Below are positions 10,301 through 17,840 of a stretch of DNA of 28,796 bases, one piece after another. The notes below the pieces were generated by a model that had not been told where the DNA came from, ran no database searches, and worked only from the letters and a program-made list of their open reading frames with translations. The position numbers and the translations under genes were made by a program. Origin of the DNA: Mnemiopsis leidyi (lineage: Eukaryota > Ctenophora > Tentaculata > Lobata > Bolinopsidae); the NCBI GenBank assembly GCA_000226015.1, contig JH153351.1, positions 75,944-104,739 on the forward strand. Reading direction: 5' to 3'. Numbering within the stretch: position 1 is the stretch's first letter; every line of letters starts with the position of its first letter.

Positions 10301-13300
10301 GATAGGCATAATTGATAGGTACAGGGTACAGGAGTTGAGATGTGGATAATGCAGGTTCAAAACTATGATAATCTGAGATGAAAACGTTAAGAAGCAATCC
10401 CCGGTGGGATTCGAACCAGTACTCTATGGATCGCTATTGAAGTTTGCTACCCCTACACCACGGGACCGATGACGGAAAAAGAATTGCTAACTACTTCAAT
10501 GCGCGCTACTATGACTTGTCGTTGGACTAGCCCATTCCTTGGAGTAGCCAAGTTAGGAATATATGCCCCGCGTCAGGAAGCGCTAGGAAGCGTGTTAGGA
10601 ATGGCTAGGAATATGAGTGAGCGCTCGATTCTTAGAGCAAAAAAGTAGCCAAAAAAGTAGCCAAGATTGACTGCGAGTAAATCAAGACAGATTTAACACG
10701 ACTTGTACCGAGATGACTGATTAGGCTTTCTTTGGCTACTTAAAGTGCTTAAACTACTTCAATTTTGACTAGGAATCCCATTCCTAAATTCTCAACTTTC
10801 TGTCACTGGGCAAGACGGCCCATATCGGATCACGTGTCGCAGCACGTATCGCATCAGCTGTCCTAACTAGACAGTACATGCCGCAGTATGTGCCACGACA
10901 CATGACCCAGCAAACGTCTTAACTAGACGTGACATGTTCCGCAGCACATGTTGCTATTGGATCAAGTGTCCAATTTACTTGTGTAATTGTAGCAATGTTG
11001 CAACAACCAATTATATTTTTTACAAATATTAGGCTTGTAGAAATCCTCCTCCGTCGACGGGAACTTGACCATCTCACAAATAATGGTTCTGACAGTACAA
11101 TATGCAACTCTGAACAGGTGCGCCAGAGTGGTAAAATCGTCTCAACTTGCTGAATATCTAAGGGTGAGGGCTAGCTAAGTAGCTTCTTTGTAGGTTCAAT
11201 AAAGTTGCCGGCCACAGAACAGAAAAGGATGGAGTGATAGATCCTCTCAAGGATTTCCGCAGATATTCTGTAGAGCTCCACAAACTTGTCGTCGTACATG
11301 TGATGGGCCCTGGCAGTCTCCTTTCCAAAATGTTGAATCCTTCAGGAAAAGTTTTTGTCTGCATTGTCAAAACTGCTCCGGATCAGCTGCAGAAGTTTCT
11401 TCCAGGATTTCCATAATGTGCTGGACAATGATGTTTCTTCTCTGTATGAGCATTTGGAGGAGTCCATCTTCTGACAGGGTTGCTGATTTGCATGTCAGGT
11501 TCAATTTCTATGTTGCTGAAGTCGTTAGGATGACGTTTAGCTATCATGCTTTGAGCTTGAAGCAGCAAATCCTCATCCTGATGTGGTAAAATGTACTGAT
11601 TGACAAAGAATGCACTAGTGTAATCCTTGGTCTCAAACTATCGGCAGACCTTGTTAGCAACTGATTGGGAGTATGGTTCGTTTATTTCTGGTAACATCCA
11701 CTCCCACGATGCTGAATCACGTGATGACATTGTTTGAAGTATCACGAGCATCCTAGTATATATATGAGGGCACGACAGCACCCGACTTATCCATTTTTTC
11801 ATCTCCTCTACAAAGTAGCAACCAAGTAACTACAGTATTGACTTATCGACCACCTCAAATCGACCTTTTCTGCAGGGGTGCTGCCGAGCTGGTTCGCGTA
11901 CGGGTTTGGGAATTGCCGAACTGGTTCGTGTACTGGGTGGGGCTTCTTAGATACTGCCAGAATATTTAGTTGGAAAATGCTTGGCCTCACAGTGGGATTT
12001 CACAAAAAAACCTAATATTTAAACGCATTTTACAAAAGAAAACTTGGTACAACCTCAGTTTGGGCCAATGAACTAGCTGTCATGTAACCCTCTTCTTCCT
12101 TCATTTCGAAAGATCTTGTTCCTTGAGTTAATTTTAGAGTCAACTGCTGTGGTGTGTTTATCACCTGGAATCATTGATATTACTGAAGACTATTTGTGAC
12201 TGATGTGGATAAAGCATTATATCACAGGATACATTACTATAATAATTCTGTAGTTTATACAATTTTGAATTTTAAAGAGGTTGTTCGAAAAGCAAAAATA
12301 GACTTGGGATGAAGGCAGTTCATTACAGCTCTCTTATGACAAAGTTGGATGTTACAGATGTTCATTTTATTATAGACTGCAACTGTCATATTCATGGAAC
12401 TGAGTTTGAACTTGATACTACCTTTGAGCTTGATGTCCTGCTAGTAGATGATTGACTTTTAGAATCGTCGTCGGAAGAGGAGGATTCATCTGTCGGAATT
12501 TTCGACATGATACTTATACCCATACAGTCTGCATCCTCGTAGTCTCTCTAAAAATTTGGTTGCAAAAATGGTTGATGATAATTAATCTAAAAAGAGCTAG
12601 AAATTTATCTAACATGGACGTATTGGCTACTTACATACCACCATTCTTGGTCCTGTCGCAAAATAATTGGCTGCTTCCTTGTACTTTTTGAGAATGAGCT
12701 CTCGTATTATGTTGTGGGACTGAAACATTTAAAATTATGTTTTGGGACTGGAACATTTAAAATTTGAGTTACTCTATTTCTTCAAGTTTGAAACGACATC
12801 TACTCCGGTTAGTCGCCAACAGAATCGGACTAACATCATAGGTAAATCATGGGTGAATACTGAAATTTTTTTATGCATGGCTATAGCCCGACAAACACAT
12901 GTAGTCAAAGCATTTTTAATTGAAACTGGTATAATTTATCAAGCATGGTTTTATGTTGGTAAATCAATAATACACTCCAAAAATCGATTATTTTATCAGT
13001 AGCTAAAATTGCATATTTATTTAAAACAAACTAAAAATCAGAACTCAATATACCTTCATGTTGTTCATATACTCCAATGTACTAGGTCTTAGATGTCTGC
13101 AAAAATTGAATATAAATACTTCAAATTAACTTTTTTGTCGTCTACCTATTTTCTCTTATTGCTATATTAGTAATAGATCAGTAGACTATTTAAATAAGTA
13201 AACGTTATCGATGAAATATCTATATTCAAAGCTTATTATACTATGTATATATAGACATTGCTTGACTGGACTTCTTGGGGGTTGTTTTAAGCACTGTTTT

Positions 13301-14454
13301 ATTGTTTGACATGGTCTTGACTCCTTTTCACCATATACTCCTCTTATAACTCTTTGACGCATGTTATGATTTTTTGAATTTGTTTTTAGGCAATTGATTT
13401 ATTTCTCTACTCTTTTTGATATCTTTTGATATAGTGTCTGACATTAAATGAATGTAGTAAAGTAGTAAGATGTTCAAATTCGTTATACGTTATTTGTTAT
13501 GACCTTACTGCTGACCTAAGTCTTGCCGATATCGTTTTGTACAAGCCGACGCCGGTTCACTAAAATGGCATTGGCCCGCACGCCTGTTGCTGTGTCCGTA
13601 TTTCATGGTAACACCTTAGATGTTGTGTCCTTAATTCATAGTAAGACCGTAACTGCTGTTTCCCTACCTCATAGTTGGACCATAGTTGTTATGTTGCTCT
13701 CCATTGGCTATCCACAGCATACTAGCTTTAACTACGTCAGACTCACACATGAACACATACTGCCGATCTTTAATGTCGTCAAACACAAATTCGAAGTGGT
13801 GCTCGTCCTGGGGCCGGATTTCAACCCTGAAGGATTAACCCTCTAAAATATATTGTATGAAAAGAACTTCGGCCACCGTCACTCATCAAGAATTTTAATT
13901 GCGACTTTGAACCAGTAAACTGAAAACTGTCACAATTTCCTGATAATTATTAGGTAGTGGTGATTGTGTATTAACGATTGTAATTAAACTTATCAATACC
14001 TCACTCCTGATATGGGAATAGTTCCGGATCTTTTGTCTGAATCGATTTTGAAGTAGTCCACTCTGTCGGGATAAAACTCTAATCGTCTCTTCTGATCTAA
14101 GCAGTTTAGTGACAATTAAGTAAGCCTTGGTGGTGATTAAGTAAACTTAATCAGAATTTAAAACGAACGTTATTTTAGGCAAACCAACAAAATTATGATA
14201 TCACCAACGCAAACGTCTGATTAAAATGGTCACTTGAAAAATTGCTTTATATTGTTTATATCATCCATAAATATTATTTCCGAATAAAATTTTTAGAAAC
14301 TTGCTATTCGTAGATCAAATGCACAAATCTCAAAATGTTTAAAACTTCTCATGAAAATCTTACATCTTGTTTTGGACCGTTTGTGAAGCTTTTTAACTAC
14401 GCCTGAGTAAAGAAACTTTGGAAAATTAACGTTGCTGCTTTCCACACTCGACAT
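4341..14454 (-). CDS. PH-domain adaptor with ANKRD40-type C-terminus
   Basis: I assembled this from ten minus-strand exons: 14454-14364, 14096-14000, 13826-13668, 13096-13054, 12719-12639, 12547-12422, 12164-12054, 9700-9529, 6456-6364 and 4567-4341 (stop TGA). Every junction has AG and GT borders and a matching codon phase, giving 1200 nt and 399 aa. Residues about 13-110 form a PH domain: a Ser-Gly-Val-Val-Lys-Lys first strand, a Lys-Arg-Arg second strand, then a Tyr-Val-Phe-Met-Cys-Glu-Ser strand and a helix with the usual Trp. PH domains bind phosphoinositides or proteins at membranes. The middle is low-complexity, with an acidic/serine stretch (residues 178-199) and two Glu-rich Gly-Tyr-Met motifs (Tyr226, Tyr259) like SH2-docking sites of IRS/GAB adaptors. 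Residues 326-399 resemble the C-terminal ubiquitin-like domain of ANKRD40: Asp-Phe-Ile-Glu-Ile, Ile-Arg-Lys-Leu-Pro and a Glu-Ile-Glu-Val end. No ankyrin repeats were found. The start is the first Met before the PH domain; an in-frame open stretch runs upstream to a possible acceptor at about 14519. Exons 9 and 10 are the least certain joins. Confidence 0.78.
5955..6115. repeat. Degenerate telomere-like (TTAGGG)n patch with internal inversion
   Basis: Variants of CCCTAA (taccctaactctaactttaac) run on the left, then ggttaggattaaggttgagg and taagggtaagggttag in the opposite sense, then accataaccctaacc. The arrangement is an imperfect inverted repeat of telomere-type units inside the last intron of the minus-strand gene. 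Confidence 0.7.
6697..6930 (-). repeat. 15-bp GGGGCAAAATGTTST minisatellite, left (inverted) cluster
   Basis: Read on the minus strand this is a run of about ten units with the loose consensus GGGGCAAAATGTTCT, mostly 15 bp long with some 14 and 16 bp units. Because the unit is a multiple of three, several frames stay open through it and translate as Leu/Trp/Gly-rich repeats. I do not regard these as genes. Confidence 0.8.
7080..8640. repeat. Degenerate ~0.5-kb tandem repeat, AT-rich
   Basis: The whole stretch is studded with gaggataat and accctcaaatt motifs. Anchor words recur about 0.5 kb apart: gttgatgtg at 7777 and 8309, and tgaatctttg/tgaatcttta after a CACGCACGC or CACACACGC word at about 7885 and 8384. 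I read it as an old tandem duplication of a roughly 500-530 bp unit. The family is unknown and no coding frame is intact. Confidence 0.5.
8765..8808 (+). repeat. 44-bp dispersed repeat, copy 1
   Basis: This matches 28588-28631 at 39 of 44 positions. Both begin gcctctgtacctc and end tgctaccttgagatacct or its variant. The sequence after it (8809-9060) keeps broken open frames, so it may be the edge of a decayed transposon ORF. Confidence 0.75.
9060..9245 (+). repeat. GGGGCA minisatellite, right cluster
   Basis: This is the same family as 6697-6930 but in the opposite orientation, with about ten units based on tGGGGCA and spacing of 14-17 bp plus two longer interruptions. The two clusters make a large imperfect inverted repeat within one intron of the minus-strand gene. 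Confidence 0.75.
9850..10135 (-). mobile_element. tRNA-derived SINE (head 10066-10133)
   Basis: On the minus strand, from the G run at about 10135, the sequence GGGTAGCTCAATTGGTAGAG is a complete tRNA A box and D arm. The anticodon-arm region is degenerate and the T arm is disrupted, with GGTTGTCGGACACAAC where the B box should be. The body probably continues to about 9850 and includes the palindrome cgagcaagctcg at 9899-9910. A poly-C run lies at 10125-10135. A 48-bp phase-0 open stretch with splice-like borders (about 9920-9873) falls in this body; I do not include it as an exon. Confidence 0.6.
10211..10810. mobile_element. hAT-like MITE with 8-bp target duplication
   Basis: The 600-bp element has about 22-bp terminal inverted repeats (CCCAGTGACAGAATTTTGAG on the left, 20 of 22 matching on the right). 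It is flanked by a perfect 8-bp duplication CAAGACGG at 10203-10210 and 10811-10818. The TSD length fits the hAT superfamily. No transposase is present. It carries a tRNA-like segment inside, and it interrupts the first copy of a 56-bp repeat. Confidence 0.9.
10397..10467 (-). pseudogene. tRNA-like segment inside the hAT MITE
   Basis: On the minus strand it starts GGTCCCGTGGTGTAGGGGTA (acceptor and A box) and has a perfect B box, GGTTCGAATCC. The acceptor ends pair with one mismatch. The D stem, T stem and especially the anticodon stem do not pair properly, so I call it a tRNA-derived SINE head or tRNA pseudogene, not a working tRNA. Both pol III boxes are intact enough that transcription is possible. 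Confidence 0.65.
11170..11760 (-). pseudogene. Decayed coding remnant with frameshifts
   Basis: The minus strand shows coding-like text that jumps between frames. From about 11735 to 11480 one frame is open except for a TAG after a Lys-Val-Cys-Arg segment. Near 11480 the sense seems to move to another frame (a segment rich in Leu/Ile and Arg, then a Met-Glu-Ile-Leu-Glu-Glu segment). From about 11320 to 11180 the third frame reads Met-Tyr-Asp-Asp-Lys-Phe-Val-Glu-Leu and runs to a stop. The composition is far more protein-like than the surrounding intron. I do not recognise the parent protein. It sits in an intron of the minus-strand PH gene and could be a retrocopy or a transposon relic. Confidence 0.5.
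12706..12761. repeat. 28-bp tandem duplication over a splice acceptor
   Basis: attatgttgtgggactgaaa and its continuation (12706-12733) repeats at 12734-12761 with two differences. On the minus strand the unit contains the acceptor of the fifth exon of the PH gene, so two nearly identical cag acceptors sit 28 bp apart. Because 28 is not a multiple of three, use of the outer one would break the frame. Confidence 0.85.
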
Positions 14455-14653
14455 ATCTTGCAGAGTCAAAGGGCGTTTGATAAAATTACTTGATCTTCTT
14501 TTCGAAAATCTTAGGGAGCCTGTAAATCTATTCAGTGACGAAGAAATGTTGACTGCGATGCAAAAGCAAACTTAAAATATGGCGGATGTACAAGGAAGGA
14601 GAATTCCGCAAAGTCACCATTTCAGCACCGCGGGGAAGTAACATGATACAATG

Positions 14654-14740
14654 GTCACGTGTTCTTGTACAAGTCACGTGTTCTCTGTACAAGTCACGTG
14701 TTTTTGTACAAGTCACGTGTTCTCTGTACAAGTCACGGGT
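14654..14740. promoter_or_regulatory. E-box array, CACGTG x4 plus CACGGG
   Basis: CACGTG occurs at 14656, 14675, 14695 and 14714, and CACGGG at 14734. Spacing alternates 19, 20, 19, 20 bp. The unit is GTCACGTGTTCTCTGTACAA, carrying a second palindrome tTGTACAa in each linker. The array lies about 200 bp upstream of the predicted start of the minus-strand PH gene and about 1 kb upstream of FERRY3, in the divergent intergenic region. GTCACGTG is the core bound by MiT/TFE, USF, Max-type and Mondo-Mlx bHLH-Zip factors. Confidence 0.75.
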
Positions 14741-15340
14741 TTAACAGTGAGTAGAACATTGGGTTGAGTAGCGTGGGTTTTATAACAACATAACTAAAGC
14801 AGATAAGGCATGTTATTTTTAGATTCTAACTATGTAATGCCTGGAGGTATAGAGAGCGGTATTTTTGGGGAGGTATCTCTAGTATCAACGATTTAAAACC
14901 CGTTTTTTGATGTATAAGCCCTTCTTCAGTTCTTTCCAATGAACATAAATTGACCACCAAAAAAAGTAGAAGCAATACCTACGTTTATGATAGTGAAGTT
15001 TCTTACATCCCAAGACCTACTGTTCTCTATCAAAATCTATCATCTCAGCCGTTTATCAATCTCCTTTTTCATTTTCTATTTATTATTTAAGAGTTGAAAA
15101 TTAACAATATTGATTATTGGTCTCCGTGTACATTGTTGTTGTAAAAGCTTTACGATTAAACTCTAGGAAACGATTTAACGAATAATCACTACAAAAGATA
15201 TGGCATCGAAAGCAACAGAAACGTATTTACAACAACAGAAAATTAAGTCTGCGTGCGTTTGTATCTTTCAGCTGCACCTAGACTCTGTAGAGTCTACTGT
15301 CGTTCAGGGTTCACGCTCGCTCGTTCAGGGTAATGTGTTT
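14741..15340. other. Divergent intergenic region, no gene
   Basis: This lies between the minus-strand PH gene and FERRY3. I see no supported coding sequence. Short words repeat near its right end, such as cgttcaggg at about 15300 and 15322. Confidence 0.5.
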
Positions 15341-15343
15341 ACC

Positions 15344-15466
15344 ATTAACAGTCAAAACGCTATAGCTTTTAGTTAAACTCTTAGTTAACAGTCAAAACGC
15401 TATAGCTTTTAGTTAAACTCTTAGTTAACAGTCAAAACGCTATAGCTTTTAGTTAAACTCTCAGTT
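15344..15466. repeat. 40-bp tandem repeat, three copies
   Basis: The word gtcaaaacgctatagctttt occurs at 15351, 15391 and 15431, an exact 40-bp period, with the rest of the unit (agttaaactcttagttaaca) also conserved. The three copies are almost identical, so the expansion is recent. It lies 280-400 bp upstream of the FERRY3 start codon. Confidence 0.95.
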
Positions 15467-15724
15467 AATCGTTGCTTATTACTTCATAGCGGTATCTTTA
15501 ATAACTAGATAGTAGTTTAAATATACAAAAACTGCAACTTCTTAGTTTATACATATCATCATTCATCACAGTATCGAGTTTACGATGACTGCAACTTCAT
15601 TGCGGTATCTAGCCAAAATAGAGATGGAAATTTTAAGCGTCCGCCTGAGACCAAACAAAGTGGGCGAACTTCTAGTCCCTATTGCATTATATTATGTCGA
15701 TAATCCTTGTTAGAATGCAACTGT

Positions 15725-15745
15725 ATGTTCCTGCGTGAGCGGTGA
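15725..15745 (+). CDS. Six-codon upstream ORF touching the FERRY3 start
   Basis: ATG at 15725 opens Met-Phe-Leu-Arg-Glu-Arg and stops at TGA 15743-15745. The A of that TGA is the A of the FERRY3 ATG at 15745 (TGATG). If the transcript starts upstream of 15725, this would be a stop-restart arrangement that could limit translation. The transcription start is unknown. Confidence 0.4.
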   Translation: MFLRER

Positions 15746-17385
15746 TGAGCCCCCAGAAAACAAAGTCACTTGAATTTGAGTTCAGCTACGATGTACCAAA
15801 AGGTAAGACAGTCAATGTAGCTATCCCTTTGTTGTTGCCCTTATCAGGCTTACCTACAGACCATGCTGAAGTGCACATCAGAGAAAGCAGGATTCCTTGT
15901 TTTGCTGAGGATACCTTCCGAGAGTGTTTCCTGAGGTTTATCGCTGAGGAGGAAGACAAATTGCGCCAAGAAGAGGGGGACGTGTCACTAGAGAACTTGG
16001 AGCTGGAGCTGAGTGATCTTGTTGAGGTGTGGGAAAACGAAAATAGGGTAGCTACGCCTGTTCCTACCCACAGCATCAAACAGGAGGAGGAATTTGGACA
16101 GATTTGTCACAAGTTGTATCATTCACCAGTTTTACACGCAATGAGAGCTGAGGAGAATAGAGCTGCTCACGAGTTACGCGGTCTGGTCAAAAAGCGCAAT
16201 GAAGAAATAAAGAAAATTCAAGATCATCATATTATGGCAATGGAGGGATATGTAAACAATGGAGGGCACGTTGATACAACTGCTGTGAACGATCTTGCTG
16301 CCAGCCAAATAGAGCAACGTCAAGACTGTGAGGTGAAATGGGCAAGTGAAATATCACACCTAATGGAGGAACAACGGAAAGGGTTCTACTCCTGGGTACT
16401 ACAAACCTATGAGGAAAGTTTGGGTGGGAAGGAGTATACCTCTACAATCCCCACCACTGACAGTTACTCGCCTGAACCCCAATCTTATCCGAAAATGGAG
16501 GAAAGTTTCTCCATTTGCATTGGGTCTCAACTTAAGATAACGCACAGTCTACGGTTATTTGTCGACAATGTTTGGAATTTGTGTGCGGGTCACCCCAGAG
16601 CTCCAGAGAGGCTACAAACTGCTCTTTCTCTGTACACAAACTCTCTATCGGGGCTGATATTACTGGTCGATAACAGGCTTAACCTCTACAGCGGTAACAC
16701 TCATAAACTATCTAAAGTATGTGAGGTATTCCCAGAATTTCACTTTAACCCCTTCGATCAGCAGTTAAACACAATCAGACAAAAGCTGCTGAACCCTGAC
16801 GTCGTCAAACGGAGAACGCCCACCAACTACCTCATAGACGATACAATACCTGACTCTGTTGTCAAAGAGGACGACTCTTCTGGTGATCTGATCTTGCCTA
16901 CAGGAACGTGCTATCTAACCAGACATTCCAATCTGAAACAAGTCCATTGTGTTATACACCTCGCTAGTACAGTCCATGAAGTCCAGGGTGAAGTCTCATC
17001 ACGTGACCCCCTCCTTGTTGGTCTGAAGAGTGCGCTGAAGTTAGCGTCAGAAAATAATATGGACAACCTGATCATACCTCTGTTTTTGACATCCAATTTG
17101 GAACCCAATATGGATCATGCTTGGTGTATGAAGCGTAGCGAGGTTGTCTTTAAGTGTGTCAAGGGATTTATGATTGAAGTTGGTTCAACTGGCGTAACCA
17201 CCAGCAAGACTTTCCACTTTATTTTACCAAAAAACACGACTCAGAAAACATTTCAAGCCATCAGCAGTATGTTACCCACAATCTTTCGGGTTCCCTGTCC
17301 TATGGTTCTTGATCAGGGTTCAAGGAAAAAAACTTTGACCGTGCAGGAACTTACAAAATTGAATTTGTTACCTAATTCAATTTGA
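15745..17385 (+). CDS. FERRY3: FERRY complex subunit 3 (C12orf4 homologue)
   Basis: A single open frame of 546 codons, close to the length of human C12orf4 as I recall it (about 550 aa). The FERRY complex is a Rab5 effector on early endosomes that links mRNAs and ribosomes to endosomes in vertebrate cells; C12orf4 is its Fy-3 subunit. What shows it: an N-terminal beta-rich start with Val-Asn-Val-Ala-Ile-Pro-Leu and Ile-Pro-Cys-Phe, a charged helical middle with repeated Glu/Lys/Arg, the block His-Ser-Pro-Val-Leu, and the C-terminal block Gln-Thr-Ala-Leu-Ser-Leu-Tyr-Thr-Asn-Ser-Leu-Ser-Gly-Leu with Leu-Val-Asp-Asn-Arg after it, all of which I associate with this family. The start is ATG 15745; the preceding GTG at 15742 is not used. 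The gene has no introns although its neighbours have six to ten exons, so intron loss or an old retrocopy is possible; no poly-A tract follows it. Assignment is by recalled family pattern. Confidence 0.88.
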   Translation: MSPQKTKSLEFEFSYDVPKGKTVNVAIPLLLPLSGLPTDHAEVHIRESRIPCFAEDTFRECFLRFIAEEEDKLRQEEGDVSLENLELELSDLVEVWENENRVATPVPTHSIKQEEEFGQICHKLYHSPVLHAMRAEENRAAHELRGLVKKRNEEIKKIQDHHIMAMEGYVNNGGHVDTTAVNDLAASQIEQRQDCEVKWASEISHLMEEQRKGFYSWVLQTYEESLGGKEYTSTIPTTDSYSPEPQSYPKMEESFSICIGSQLKITHSLRLFVDNVWNLCAGHPRAPERLQTALSLYTNSLSGLILLVDNRLNLYSGNTHKLSKVCEVFPEFHFNPFDQQLNTIRQKLLNPDVVKRRTPTNYLIDDTIPDSVVKEDDSSGDLILPTGTCYLTRHSNLKQVHCVIHLASTVHEVQGEVSSRDPLLVGLKSALKLASENNMDNLIIPLFLTSNLEPNMDHAWCMKRSEVVFKCVKGFMIEVGSTGVTTSKTFHFILPKNTTQKTFQAISSMLPTIFRVPCPMVLDQGSRKKTLTVQELTKLNLLPNSI

Positions 17386-17840
17386 AGTATTTATGGTTTG
17401 TTTTTGTATTATCCGAAATGATGGACCTGCTGTTGAGTTCTGTTAATGTATTTGCAACTTTTACTCTTTCAGAACTTTTCAGGTCAAATTACATCGATTT
17501 GGCCATCATATCCAATTTGAAGCTGTAAAAATGTTGACATTTCTTATGACTGTTTGATTAATTGGTACTCTTTTGGTTCTATATTATTGAAATGATTAGT
17601 ATTTTTGTTGCTGATTTTTATATACTTAGAGCGTTTCACTTTACAAAGCTGTGTCCATATGCGGGCTTTGTTGCTCAAATTTCTACACCCTTGAAACATT
17701 CTTCTTCTTACAGTCTTAGGAATGCGCGATAATAATGTAGATACATAATGTGCGCGCACGTACGTTTTTAGTGATTTCTTTGCTTTTTATAATTTGCTTA
17801 ACTCTTCCTTATCTTAGCTATGTAAATTCCTCATTTGATT
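17386..17840. other. Short FERRY3-CCZ1 spacer
   Basis: These 455 bp between two head-to-tail genes must hold the FERRY3 3' end and the CCZ1 promoter. I see no clear AATAAA and no other gene. Confidence 0.5.

Larger units (their letters stand above)
10198..10960. repeat. 56-bp tandem repeat split by a MITE
   Basis: Copies start cctaac at 10862 and cttaac at 10918, a period of 56 bp, the third being partial. Copy 1 is split: 10198-10210 (13 bp) and 10819-10861 (43 bp) add up to exactly 56 once the MITE and one target duplication are removed. Each unit has an internal near-palindrome around cgcag, such as acatgttccgcagcacatgt. Confidence 0.85.

Noticed and set aside
10397..10467. Functional tRNA gene on the minus strand
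   Set aside because: The anticodon and T stems do not pair, despite a perfect B box, so I annotate a tRNA-derived pseudogene.
13523..13846. Plus-strand frame of 107 codons
   Set aside because: It is the antisense of the third PH-gene exon, which has splice borders, matching phase and the second half of the PH domain.
14528..14731. Minus-strand frame of 67 codons with a Thr-Cys-Thr repeat
   Set aside because: Its first half is the translated E-box array. It ends in a stop before the PH-gene start and has no protein-like features.
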